Positions 36,645 to 49,300 of a stretch of DNA of 64,000 nucleotides are shown here, piece after piece. Position numbers and translations under genes: made by a program. Location: contig NC_091967.1 in the NCBI RefSeq assembly GCF_036711975.1, positions 3,596,001-3,660,000 of the forward strand, written 5' to 3'. The notes beneath the pieces were generated by a model that ran no database searches, was not told the origin of the DNA, and worked only from the letters and a program-made list of their open reading frames with translations. The first letter of the stretch is position 1. The number at the start of each line of letters is the position of its first letter. This DNA comes from Onthophagus taurus. Its lineage: Eukaryota > Arthropoda > Insecta > Coleoptera > Scarabaeidae.

Positions 36645-37540
36645 AAATGAAGAATTCATTGTGACTACCTTTGGCAGTATTTCTTGCAAGATTTATTGTT
36701 TTGACACATACATTGGTTTTTGTTACAGAACTTTCACATCGAATAAGACAGCAGCGATGATGAGTTGACACAATCTCCATTAGGTACATCAAAATCAATC
36801 ACAACCGATAAAATTAATTGATCTAAAACTAACACTTGAACTATCACTAGAGCTAAAAAAATTTGGGTTAAGCCTTGCGTCACACTTGACACACAAGACC
36901 TAAAACTAGAATCATTCGGGTTTAGCCGTCTTGAGAGACGTGCGGCTAAACCCGAATGTTTCTAGTTCTAGGGTTAGTTCTATTTTTACACTAACATTAG
37001 CACTAGAACTAACACAAGACCTAAAACTAGAATTATTCGGGTTTAGCCGTCTTGAGAGAACTGCGGCTAAACCCGAATGTTTCTAGTTCTAGGTCTAGTG
37101 TTAGTTCTAGTTTTGCAATAGCATTATCACTAGAACTAACATAAGACCTAGAACTAGAATCATTCGGGTTTAGCCGTCTTGAGAGACGTGCGGCTAAATC
37201 CGAATGTTTCTAGTTCTAGGTCTAGTGTTAGTTTTATTTTTACACTAGCATTGTCACTAGAACTAACACAAGACCTAGAACTAGAATCATTCGGGTTTAG
37301 CCGTCTTGAGAGACGTGTGGCTAAATCCGAATGTTTCTAGTTCTAGATCTAGTGTTAGTTTTAGTGCTAGTGTTAGCTCTGCTTATTCAGCGCTAGTTTA
37401 TTGTAAATTTTTATTGAACTAAAACTAGAACTACGTACCTACATCTTTTAACGGAATGTTTCTAGTTCTAAGTCTAGTGTTAGTTCTAGTGCTAGTGTTA
37501 GCTCAATATAACACATTAACTACAATGAAAGTAATAATAA
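36645..37540. mobile_element. Hairpin-array element, non-autonomous copy
   Basis: At least four hairpins with stem TTCGGGTTTAGCCG and loop TCTTGAGAGACGTG occur between 36916 and 37330, joined by TCTAGTTCTAGGTCT linkers. The left part (36645-36893) is homologous, in inverted orientation, to 62555-62785 next to the large array near CFAP206, including ACCAATGTATGTGTCAAAAC. The right edge passes through CAATATAACACATTAACTAC near 37510. No transposase is present. Confidence 0.7.
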
Positions 37541-40500
37541 TTGTGTAAATTTTATATTTCGCCCCCTATTAAAAGTGTGTATTATATCATAGCTAGTTTC
37601 GGTGATAATTCTTGCATATCTGAGCTTATGATGGGTTAATTCAGTTTTATTAGGAATTGTGATCAAAAATGGCGCAAGTAGTAAAACCGGCCTGCTCTGA
37701 CTCGTCGGCCAATTCCGGATAAAAATGCTCCGTTATTTTTACGGACCGCATCTGGTCGGATTTCGTTGTTTTTATTGGGGCCCTCGTACCGTCCTTGTCT
37801 CGCACAACGAACGGTTACTGACCTCACCCTGCACGTCTCAACAGAGCCATCTACTAACGTAACAACTAACGTCGCGTCGGTCAAGGTCCGTCCCGATCCA
37901 GCAGCAGCAGCAGCTTTCGAGTTGCAGAGCTCCTTCTTGAGCGCCCGCCCGCCTTGTAATTACAAATTTCGTACAATAGCGTCATTATAATGTAATGTTA
38001 AACCAGTTTTGCTAGAAAATCCGGTTCGGTTGGTATGAAAATCATTTTTGAATACACACACTTCGTCTCTTATCGTTGTTGCGATAAGATTGGAGTTTAT
38101 AGTTTAATTGTTCCCGAGAAATAATTTTACCTCAATTGTTCTAGTTTTCCTTTTTGAAAAAATAAAAGAAATTATTATAGGTGCGTAAATACTTCAAGTT
38201 GTTGTAATTAGTTAAACTTCTTTTAAGCGTACAATAACAAAGAAAGTAACGTGAAGGAAAAGCAATCGAAACTCGGTAAAGAGCTCTTGCCGCTCGGTGT
38301 GGAACGGGTCTCGACCCATTTGAGGTTATTTTCCCGACCGGAATCAATTCGAAGTTCAAAGTTGTAATTGGCTCAATTTTCGCAATTTACTCCGTCTAAA
38401 TCAAAACGGCAGGGTTTCTACGATTATCACACGATTTAAGTCCTTTTCCGAAACTGAAATTCCACACCCACAAATGTTATATTTACGCCGAAACATAAAC
38501 CTTAACATCGTACCATAACATTTATGTGGCAAGTTGAAAGTACCTCGATCAAACGGTCAACCTGTTGTATAACCTTTTTTTCTTTGCCGTACAGTATCTT
38601 CTATCGATTTCGAGAAATGATGCGGTGATCCGCTCGTCTCGGATACAGTTAGCTCCATAGCAAATGTGCTGGTTATATTGGATTCCGGGAAAGCCACGGA
38701 TACCAGATTAAGGACTCTACAAAATTGGTGCGAAACGTAATGTTTTTGATTCAATTTATAATCACAACTACATCCAGTTAATTAAACCAACACCTATTGT
38801 GTACGATAAAATATTATTTTATGTACAGTTTCTCTCATCCACACACAAAGCTGTATCATCTGTTTAGGAACAATTTGGTTCGCAGGAGACTGAAGAAAAG
38901 CCGTAGGGAAGAAATTCCGTTTTTCCCGTGGTTTCCTCCCGCCACCGCCGCTCGGCTCAAGATTACAATGGTGACTCATGATGCCCCTCTCATAAAGAGC
39001 TAACGGGCGTCTAAATAAATCGCACGTATTAATTTTAATTTAATTACGCCGACGAGGCGTATATACGACCGTTCGCGTTAAACAGGCCACAATTGCGATG
39101 AATGGGCATTGTTTTTCTCTTCAAAACTCCTCCAGAACTGACTCACTCGTTATTATTGATATCTTAATTACCATCAATAATGGTGATTACACACGGAAAA
39201 TGAAAAATAAAATTATTAAGAAAAAGTATGTTAAGATAGTTTGATACATAAATTAATTTCATTTCATAAATTGATTTAATATTTTATGACAACTTATGAC
39301 CAAATGGTTATTAAACGTCTCATTTGTTTAACATAAAATTATTAATTAGCAATAACGGCAAACGCGAAATGCATCGATTTATAGTGCAACGTGATCCTAT
39401 AATTAAAGCACATTTCAATTAACTTAAGCTGACTTACTTAAGGTTCATAAAGAAAGGTAACATTAGACTACTTACGCTTAGATGGATATCATTTATTTAC
39501 TTTTTTGCCAATGTCTACAAGATAATTATATATTACAATATTTTTTTTTATATTTTATAATTTTACGATAAGTCAAATCAAAGTTCAACATACTCATAAT
39601 TTGCAAAATTCCATTTTTAGCCTTGTTGCAGAGATATGAATGATACTGGAATTGGATTCTGTTTCTCTTGCTCTCTTCTTAAGCAGCTTCCATAATGCTT
39701 GGGGAAGGTCTTCACCTCCCTCTAGAACAGTTTTCCCCACAGATTCACCTTGTGCTCTTCTACCACTTTCTTAAACCAACCCAATTCATTTTTGGCACTT
39801 GAGAAGAAGAAATGCTGTATGTACTGGAAACTTGTCAAATATGGCCCCGTATTGCTATATACATTACTGCAGGCTGCTTTCGAAAAAAAGGACTCCCTTT
39901 CCCAGTCCATATCGTATACTTGAATCGTTTTCACATTTCCTTCTTCTCTTGTCTGCTCCTTTTCCTCTGGTCAACTACGAAATTCTCAATTTTTTTGAAT
40001 GTTCTGAAAGGCGTAGACATAAACTTTTCGTCAACCACATGTAAAACCACCAAATATATCCTATTTGCGAAAATTGTGAGAAGTTATCCATTCGCTTGTG
40101 CTGAACTGTTAAGCTCCGTTATGCATAAATGGCATCAAATAGCATCACAGACTGTGACCAAATTTCCTTTGGAACTTATCACCTTCTATCGAGTTTTTGC
40201 TAGATATCTACTAAAATTTTAGATGTATATACATGTTGACTCAAGCATCCTCACTTGTGGAAGAGATGAATTGAGGCATTTCTCAACATTCAAGAAAATG
40301 GCCAAACTGGAACCTAGTGGATTTATGCTCTTCTTGTTTCATCTGGATAGAACCAATCTTAGAGAACTAGTAGTGAATTGTTAGATTTGGCAGTTACAGA
40401 TAAGAATGATTAGTGAAAAGCAGAATTTTGCGAGTTTCTATGTAGGAATGTTGGTGTCTTCCAAAGAAACTTTCAGCGCTTGCATTATATCTATAATACT

Positions 40501-41781
40501 TGTATGGCCTTGATTGTTAAAATTGCAAGCTGAAAGTTATAAAGTTTGGTGTCCAGAATACTTGTTTCCCAAATTTAATTATTTTTGGTACATAAATAAC
40601 TATTTTCCTTATTGCTATAATTAATAGAATTGAGGTGCTTCTGTTGAAATAACAAACCGATGGAACCCCTTTGGGAGAAAAGGGTTTCTCTAGGTCGATT
40701 ATTTTTCCCTATTCGTAGTATTGAACAAAGACTGTGCGCTCCCGAAAATTCCCATTATTCTTCCCGAAACTAATTTTCTCTGGAACACTTGGACAGCTTC
40801 GTGTTTCGTGCCGTTATCGGAGGAGGGCGACACCGTCCGTAAATTCGACAAGTGTTTGTTCTCCGCCACCGGGGAGGTTAGAGAGAGAGCGGGGTGGCTT
40901 CCCTATCAATCAAGTAGGTTGCCATGGTAACCGGACGACGCCGACGTCAGGCGCCTAAACTGCATCCCGATTCTTAAACCAACGCCCACTCTGCCTTTTT
41001 TCAACGATAAGGTGCCCACCCAAAAAATCAATACACCGACGCTAAATTCACTCCTACTTCCTCTTTACAAACACCTAAACTTTAATTTTCTAACTTTTAT
41101 GTTTTGTTTGTAACCAATATTTTGAATTATTGTTTTTATTTTTTTGGTTTAGTTCTTTAAAACTATTTTACAAGACAAATTATAATTTAAAATTAATCTT
41201 AATTTTAATCAAATTTAAAACATCTTTTTTTCGTTCTTAAAACTACCAACATGTGAACTTTTTAACTTAATCTAGTAAACACCTAAAAAAATTAACGAGT
41301 TTTTTTGTTGTTGCAGTAATCGTTCATATTTCTCCAGGAAAACCGCAAAAGAATTTCAAGGTGAAAATGCATCGGAACAATTCGGGCCCAACGTTTTCAC
41401 GTCCGCTAGTACGGGCTGCACTCAAAATCGGGTCATGGTACAACGAAATCGTTTTAGTTGCATGGCAGCAAACTGCATTCACTAAAAACTTGTCCCAACC
41501 TCTAAACGAAAGAAGCACCAACCAATAAACCGGTCCGCGCCGCTGCGCATTCGTCGTTTTTTTCTCCTACACGCAGCGCGATTCTTGTCTTTGTCTTCTG
41601 CACACAATTGCCTCTTGCTTCGTTTCGATAGTTACCCTTCTTTTTGAACGCGACATCTTGCGACATATACATTACACTAACACTTTAAAACTTTCAGTTG
41701 ATATCTCTAGCGCCATCTAGTAGCTTACAAACTAAATAATTTGTGATGTAAAGAAATCTATATTTAATTTTATATTTTTAT
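37541..41781. other. Intergenic; several GC-rich islands
   Basis: No gene could be supported over 4.2 kb. GC-rich islands lie at 37670-37980 (with a short CAG run at 37900), 38560-38730, 40740-41000 and 41330-41660. The 39700-40520 stretch has frames on both strands that look like an old decayed coding sequence but match nothing I recognise. A CTCF-like motif occurs at 41710-41718. Confidence 0.3.
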
Positions 41782-41939
41782 TAGTGATGGAACGGATAGT
41801 GATTTTGCGAAAAGCCGGATATTCGGCATATTTATCCTGCCATTATGGTTATAATTTCTGGTGCATTTCTGAAGTGATACCCTATATTGCCACATTATTG
41901 CGATATTTGAATAAAAATGAAATTAATAAGAAAGCTGAC

Positions 41940-44040
41940 ATCGAAAATTTTATCAAAACTTCAAATATTGTTTTCTCAAAAACTAAAAGTTATTTTTCAA
42001 AACAGGTTGGTTCCTTGGAAAGAGGACACTTTAATTAACATTTTGGGAAATTTTCATACTCATATTCCAAGAAGTAGATTTTATGCGAATTTTTAAAACT
42101 TAATCGGCGGAAATTGCAAAATTCGAAAAAATTGTCGATCATTTCAAAACTTTATTTCTTAAGAACTAAAAGTGATTTTTCAAAACGGCTTGTTGCATTA
42201 AAAAGAGGATACTTTAATTAATAATTGGTGATATTTCCACAAGGATCTTTCAAGAAATGAATTTTATAGCGAATTTTGCAAGATATCGATGAAAATTGCA
42301 ACATCGAAAATTTTATCAAAACTTCAAATATTGTTTTCTCAAAAACTAAAAACTATTTTTCAAAACGGGTTGGTTCATTGCAAAGAAGACACTTTTATTG
42401 ACACTTTGAGAAATTTTCATACTCATATTCCAAGAAGTAGATTTTATGCGAATTTTTAAAACTTAATCGGCGAAAATTGCAAAATTCAAAAAAATTATCG
42501 ATCATTTCAAAAATTTATTTCTCAAGAACTAAAAGTGATTTTTCAAAACGGCTTTTTGCATTAAAAAGAGGATACTTTAATTAATAATTAGTGATATTTC
42601 AACAAGGATCCTTCAAGAAATTAATTTTATAGCGAATTTTGCAAGTTATTGATGAAAATTGCAACATCGAAAATTTTATCAAAACTTCAAATATTGTTTT
42701 CTCAAAAACTAAAAACTATTTTTCAAAACGGGTTGGTTCATTGCAAAGAAGACACTTTTATTGACACTTTGAGAAATTTTCATACTCATATTCCAAGAAG
42801 TAGATTTTATGCGAATTTTTAAAACTTAATCGGCGAAAATTGCAAAATTCAAAAAAATTATCGATCATTTCAAAAATTTATTTCTCAAGAACTAAAAGTG
42901 ATTTTTCAAAACGGCTTTTTGCATTAAAAAGAGGATACTTTAATTAATAATTAGTGATATTTCAACAAGGATCCTTCAAGAAATTAATTTTATAGCGAAT
43001 TTTGCAAGTTATTGATGAAAATTGCAACATCGAAAATTTTATCAAAACTTCAAATATTGTTTTCTCAAAAACTAAAAACTATTTTTCAAAACGGGTTGGT
43101 TTATTGCAAAAAAGACACTTTTATTGACACTTTGGAAAATTTTCATACTCATATTCCAAGAACTGGATTTTATACGAATTTTTAAAACTTAATCGGCGAA
43201 AATAGCAAAATTCGAAAAAATTATTGTCGATTATCTCAAAAATTTATTTCTCAAGAACTAAAAGTGATTTTTCAAAACGGCTTATTGTATTAAAAAGAGG
43301 ATACTTTAATTAATAATTGGTGATATTTCCACAAGGATCCTTCAAGAAATGAATTTTATAGCGAATTTTGCAAGATATCGATGAAAATTGCAACATCGAA
43401 AATTTTATCAAAACTTCAAATATTGTTTTCTCAAAAACTAAAAACTATTTTTCAAAACGGGTTGGTTCATTGCAAAGAAGACACTTTTATTGACACTTTG
43501 GGAAATTTTCATACTCATACTCCAAGAAGTAGATTTTATGCGAATTATTAAAACTTAATCGGCGAAAATTGCAAAATACGAAAAAATTGTCGATTATTTC
43601 AAAAATTTATTTCTCAAAAACTAAAAGCGATTTTTCAAAACGGCTTGTTGCATTAAAAAGAGGATACTTTAATTAATAATTAGTGATATTTCAACAAGGA
43701 TCCCTCAAGAAATTAATTTTATAGCGAATTTTGCAAGTTATCGATAAAAATTGCAACATCGAAAATTTTATCAAAACTTCAAATATTGTTTTTTCAAAAA
43801 CTAAAAACTATTGTTCAAAACGGGTTGGTTCATTGCAAAGAAGACACTTTTATTGACACTTTGGGAAATTTTCATACTCATATTCCAAGAAGTAGATTTT
43901 ATGGGAATTTTTAAAACTTAATCGGCGAAAATTGCAAAATACGAAAAAATTGTCGATCACTTCAAAAATTTATTTCTCAAAAACTAAAAGCGATTTTTCA
44001 AAACGGCTTTTTGCATTAAAAAGACGATACTTTAATTAAT
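41940..44040. repeat. 363-bp satellite array, itself an ancient dimer
   Basis: CAAGGATCCTTCAAGAAAT-type landmarks recur at about 42240, 42604, 42967, 43332 and 43694, a period near 363 bp. Each unit contains two diverged halves: one with CTCAAAAACTAAAAACTATT and AACGGGTTGGTTCATTGC, the other with CTCAAGAACTAAAAGTGATT and AACGGCTTTTTGCATT. The halves end in similar CGAAAATTGC or TGAAAATTGC blocks, so the ancestral monomer was about 181 bp. Confidence 0.9.
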
Positions 44041-44043
44041 AAT

Positions 44044-44300
44044 CGAAAGTGATAACAGCGACAGTTCTGTTAGTAATGAATGTGATGATGAATTACAAGC
44101 GAAGAGAAGCAACAAGAGATTTTATATATCGTATTGGGATTGTTACAATGAGGTTGGTAATGACAAACCTGATATAAATAAAGTTGTATTCAATGAAAAA
44201 AATCCTATTGGGGTTGAACTTGATTATTATCTGCAGTGTCCAACACCTAAAAAAGATGCTAATTCCTGTGAATGGTGGAGTACTAAGTGTTTTTAATATG
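44044..44300 (+). pseudogene. hAT-type transposase C-terminal fragment
   Basis: The frame includes SDNSDSSVSNECDDELQAKR, a small gap, then FYISYWDCYNEVGNDKPDIN and GVELDYYLQCPTPKKDANS followed by CEWWSTK. An acidic leader, an LDYYL-type block and a closing tryptophan pair are typical of the region before the dimerisation helix of hAT transposases. The domain is cut off at about 44300 by unrelated sequence. It is more complete than its copy at 34463. Confidence 0.6.
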
Positions 44301-44324
44301 CTGCCAGATACGATTGTTACATGA

Positions 44325-44485
44325 CGAAAATTTATGGTTCATGAAAGATGGCGCACCACCTCGTTATGATGGATTAAAAGGCATGGATCAATTCCATCAA
44401 ACTGGAGTCGCTTGACAACTTAGTAAAGAAACAATTATTAGGGACTGGCATGAATTTATCAATAATTTGGGGTACTGCCAGACAT
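44325..44485 (+). pseudogene. Mariner-like transposase fragment
   Basis: The plus strand reads LLHDENLWFMKDGAPPRYDG around 44318-44375, the conserved block with the second catalytic aspartate of insect mariner-like transposases. It continues into a decayed stretch ending near DWHEFINNLGYCQT. Only this portion is visible and it carries stops. It may be a separate insertion abutting the hAT fragment. Confidence 0.55.
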
Positions 44486-44715
44486 AAGAAGGGTTTTACT
44501 TTCAGCATTTAATTAAGTAGATAATGTTAAGATAAAACCATGCTATCTTTTATCTGAAATAAAATGATTAGATAATTATCATTAAATCATTTATCATGAT
44601 TAGAGTATAGTACTTATGATGACTTGGAAACAACTGTTAGATAGCTTAGTTTTGGATGCAATGTTGCAACATTCTTCAGAAACAGGTTCCAAGTGGACAC
44701 TTGTTAGTTTTAGTT

Positions 44716-45096
44716 TTAGTTCCAGCTTGGACATATTTTTTTCCATTTTGATAACATGCCATTTTTTAAAGTAAAAAAATGATTATTTTCTTCCGATAAA
44801 TCTTCTGAAGAAGCGAAGCAATCTTCATCATCACAAATATCTTGTTCAGTGTCCGAATTATCGCTTCTCTCCTTCAAACCGTCTTCTTCATTTTCATCTT
44901 CTTCATCTTCATATTCTGAAACGTTGTTGTCCAATAATAGGTTCCTCCTCATTATGAACAATAAGTTTTTGTTCCTTTCTTCGTTATAACTCATGTTTTC
45001 GAAATAACCGATTTTGAAATAGAAACCAAACTCAACACTCGACATTAACGATACATTGACAGATAACAAAATGTCGGTAAGAAAGAAATTCATCAA
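44716..45096 (-). pseudogene. Possible piggyBac-like transposase N-terminal fragment
   Basis: A 126-codon minus frame has a strongly acidic middle (SEYEDEEDENEEDGLKERSD) and ends HFFTLKNGMLSKWKKICPS. Acidic N-termini leading to a KWKK-type motif are typical of piggyBac-derived transposases, which is the basis for the call. The rest of the transposase is absent and no TTAA-flanked termini were found. It could also be an unrelated acidic protein fragment. Confidence 0.3.
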
Positions 45097-46374
45097 AATA
45101 TTTATGGTCAGGGCAAGTTTGAAATAACACTAATAGATGGCGCTTAAAATCCGGACTGACAGTCCCGTGCGTGTAGCGAAAAGCTTATAAATTAAATAAT
45201 TAATATATTTTAAATTTAATAACATCTAACTAGCGCCATCTTTTGTCCGACGATCATTTCTGTGTCGCTAGTGCAAAATCTAAATGTGACCTGGACTACG
45301 GAAATTTAATTTTATTTCTACGAAAAAAAAAATCTAAAATTAAATTTTAGATTTTACCTTTCTAATTTAAGGACATTAAACATTCGATGCAAATAACTCA
45401 GCCACGAAGATAGTTGCGAAACTGAGTTAAGTTCATTGAAAAGACCGCACTTTACACTATTAGAATGATTCAAATCTCAAAATCGACCTCTTGATACCTA
45501 AACCCCCTTTCCGTAATCTAAGTCACAAATTTTAAATTGCAAAAGCTTACAAATTGTGTGTTTTGAAAGATTAAATAACATCTGTATTTATTTGTTTAGT
45601 TCCGCTATTGCATCATAGATGGCGCTAATTTTACCATTTTATTTAAATTATATTTTTACAGTAATTATTATAAAAAATATTATTTAATGATAAAACGGAT
45701 TTGGTTGGTAATTAATAACAAAGATTTATAATTAGATTAAAAAAAGAGACTATTTTAAATTTCTGTAGGTATTGAAAAATATTGTATAAAAGTATTGTAT
45801 CAGTTATGTCGGTCATTGAATCTTAAATAAAGTCTACAAATAAGCCGTTGAGGTCGAAAGATAAGAAAATATTTTCAAGATCAATACAAAGTATTCTTAA
45901 CTTTAATAATAATTCTTATCTTATAATTTTTAATGTGTCAGTTACACAAATTAAATTAGTATTGATTATTTATTCCAACCTACATACAAGTGTAACAAAC
46001 TACCAGGAACACGAGGAAGGTTTTTGTCCCTGAGACTAAAAACTTTTAGGGGTCGTAATGCGTAACAAACTTTTTGTTTCCTAATTTTTAAGTTAACTTA
46101 AAACTGTAACGGTCCGATCGATTAAAATGAAAGGTAAAAAATATACATTTGGGAGTAAAGAAACGGTAGTTCCAGGTATAGAGAGTATCATAATAGAAAA
46201 GGGATGTATATCTGTTTACGGGTATATATTTTGTACCAGGTAAAAGGCAACGCGAAATAATAATTGGAGTAGGGGTATTCAAAATGCATTCGACGAGATC
46301 CGAGTGTGCCTCGACGTTCAACGACATTTAGTTTTCCGTCTTTCTCCAAACGATACGTATCTCGCTTCATCAAC
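45097..46374. other. Upstream region of the SWIB gene
   Basis: About 1.3 kb of AT-rich sequence before the SWIB start codon, with no supported coding sequence. It contains three copies of AGATGGCGC (see the separate entry). Just upstream of the start codon, around 46335-46347, the pyrimidine-rich CCGTCTTTCTCC resembles a TCT-type initiator used by translation-related and housekeeping genes in insects. That is an inference from pattern alone. Confidence 0.35.
45135..45625. promoter_or_regulatory. Cluster of AGATGGCGC (CTCF-like) motifs
   Basis: The 9-mer AGATGGCGC or its complement occurs at 45135-45143 (+), 45233-45241 (-) and 45617-45625 (+). Others are at 41710-41718 (-) and 62885-62893 (+). 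The core resembles the insect CTCF consensus. Chance expectation for one 9-mer on both strands of 64 kb is about 0.5, so five copies is notable. Some may instead belong to a repeat family. Confidence 0.35.
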
Positions 46375-49300
46375 ATGGCAGACATCTCAAAAGAGGACCT
46401 TCGCAAGGAAATTACCGGTAAGTGTTCATATTTTTAACGTTTGAAACCTTTCGGGCATATTAATAGGGGAAATTAGGTTCGTAATTTTTTTCTAAACAGT
46501 TTTCCTAAATGGATTTTCAACGGTTTACAATCGAAATCGACCATTTTACTAGTATAGTTGTACGGGTTATGACGATACTATGTTAGACCCAATATACAAA
46601 CAATGGCTGTAGGACGCTCCGTATACCAGCCATGTATTTACACCACAATATTTTTGCAAATATCTCTGTATTTACACCGTTTAATTGAAAATTACTCTAA
46701 CAAAATCGATGTAAATAATTATTTCTGATTTACGTAGGACTTTATCTCCCCCGATTTAGCCGTATTTAAACATTTTTTCATTTTTAAGTCGATTACCGTT
46801 TCGACTACCGTATCTATTTAATCCTAAATAAAAACTAAATTAAACCCATTTATTTATTTATTAATCATTTTTGATTTAATTTACTTTTTTTTTAATCAAA
46901 CTCAAAACATAACCAAAAAAAAAAAATTATTAACGTCAAAATTAAATTTTTTAGGTTATGATTGAATTCAAATTTTAAATAAGCGCGCCCTTTTACATTT
47001 CACGTTGGTGGTGATTTCGATCGCGTCTCTTGCACTCTCCCCTACGCATACACTTCACCAACGACGCGCGCTGTGTTTCTAGAACAAATCGACGTCGAAA
47101 AACCGTTTATTTAAAGAACTACCCACTAAAAAAAATATACCGTAATAATTATCGTTTTGTGTTTGGTGAATTTGTGTTTTAATATATACTAACACTTATC
47201 GTTTACACGGTACTTAGTTATCCTTAAGGACGCCGACCTAGCTTCGACATCAGCCAAAACGGTCAGGCAACAGCTCGAAGATAAATTGGGGGTTAAATTA
47301 CAATCGAGAAAGAAGGAAATCGACAATATAGTTATGGAATTGGTAAGCTCAATGGACAAGAAAAAACCAGAGAAGAAGACTGAGTCTGAGGAGGAGGAAG
47401 AGGAAGAAGACGAGGAGGAGGAGGAGGAGGTAAAATATGTTGCCAGTTTCTTTTATTAAATTTATTTAATTATTACATCTCTCTTAATTTTATCTACTCA
47501 TTAGTCAGAAAGGTTATGATAAGAAAATATAATTAGGTAGTTTTCATTTGCAATTCAATGGACTTTAGCTCATAGCAAGGTTAATCATTTTGTGATATTT
47601 TTTTTTATATTGTTGAATTTTTGAAAAAAGATAAAACAGTTACTGTATAAGAAATTAATTTGCATGTTTAAAGTTATTCAATGTCTTATATAGTTTCAGC
47701 CTCGGCTGTATCAGATAAAGTTGTAGATCTTTTGACTAGTTAAGTTGAGGCTGTTTGTGAAACTCAGTAATTAAGATTATATCAACCTAAAACTGGTTAC
47801 AATTTGTTACGCCTCGGTTTCACCAAGTTGTAGATCTTATAACTAGTGATGGGAATTTATCCCGCATTTATATTTGTGGTATTTACCCCTGGGTATTTAT
47901 CCAGTATGTACCTAAAATTGGGTGTTTATTCAGAAGTTCTAATTTCGAGTTTCTGTTGCTTGAGTAGGTATAGATAACAACAAAAAAAATAAGTTAATCT
48001 ACAGGGTGATTCAAAAAACCGCTGACAGACTTCAATAAAAAGCCCTTTTTTAAAAATATTTTCAACTCCACTGCTAATTTTGTGGTTTTTTGAATCACCC
48101 TGTATATCTGGGCTTCAGAGCAAAAAAAAAGGAAGGTTACTTTAAACCCTTCGGTCGATCTTGGCAAGACATTTACATAAAAAGTCGATTTTGATCAAAA
48201 ATTAGTGGACACTACTGCTCTAAATCGATTAAACGTCAAAATTGTTGATTTTCGAAAATTAACTCAATCATAACTCAAAAACTAAAAGCAATGGAGAAAA
48301 ACTTTTTATACATAAAACCTTAGCAATGAACCATAAAGACTAGATCCATAAAAAGATTGAACCCAATTATTACCATTTTTTATTTATAAGCTTTAAATCG
48401 ATTAAACATCAAAATTGTTGATTTTCGAAAATTAACTCAAAAACTAAAAGCGATGGAGAAAAACTTTTTATACATAAAACCTTAGTAATGAGCGATAAAG
48501 ACTAGATCCATAACAAGATTGAACCCAATTATTACCATTTTTTATTTATAAGCTCTAAATCGATTAAACATCAAAATTGTTGATTTTCAAAAATTAACTC
48601 AATCATAACTCATAAAATAAAAGCGATGGGGAAATATTTTTTACACATAAAATCTTAGTAATGAACCATAAAGACTAGATCCATAAAAAGATTGAACCCA
48701 ATTATTACCATTTTTTATTTATAAGCTTTAAATCGATTAAACATCAAAATTGTTGATTTTCGAAAATTAACTCAATTATAACTCAAAAACTAAAAGCGAT
48801 GGGGAAATACTTTTTATACATAAAACCTTAGTAATGGGCCATAAAGACTAAATCCATAACAAGATTGAAGCCAATTATTACCATTTTTTATTTATAAGCT
48901 CTAAATCGATTAAACATCAAAATTGTTGATTTTCAAAAATTAACTCAATCATAACTCATAAAATAAAAGCGATGGGGAAATATTTTTTACACATAAAATC
49001 TTAGTAATGAACCATAAAGACTAGATCCATAAAAAGATTGAACCCAATTATTACCATTTTCTATTTATAAGCTCTAAATCGATTAAACATCAAAATTGTT
49101 GATTTTCAAAAATTAACTCAATCATAACTCATAAAATAAAAGCGATGGGGAAATATTTTTTACACATAAAATCTTAGTAATGAACCATAAAGACTAGATC
49201 CATAAAAAGATTGAACCCAATTATTACCATTTTTTATTTATAAGCTCTAAATCGATTAAACATCAAAATTGTTGATTTTCGAAAATTAACTCAATCATAA

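Larger units (their letters stand above)
41782..44300. mobile_element. hAT-like element with a 363-bp satellite array (copy 2)
   Basis: The left edge TAGTGATGGAACGGATAGTG is followed by AAAAGCCGGATATTCGGC, as expected of a hAT-type terminus. About 130 bp of unique subterminal sequence comes next, then about six satellite units and a hAT transposase fragment. The order matches copy 1 at 33723-34715, which has only about two units. A right terminus was not found; a separate mariner fragment follows at 44325. Confidence 0.6.

Noticed and set aside
39812..40222. 136-codon plus-strand frame
   Set aside because: Composition is not protein-like and other frames on both strands are open nearby. At most an old decayed sequence.
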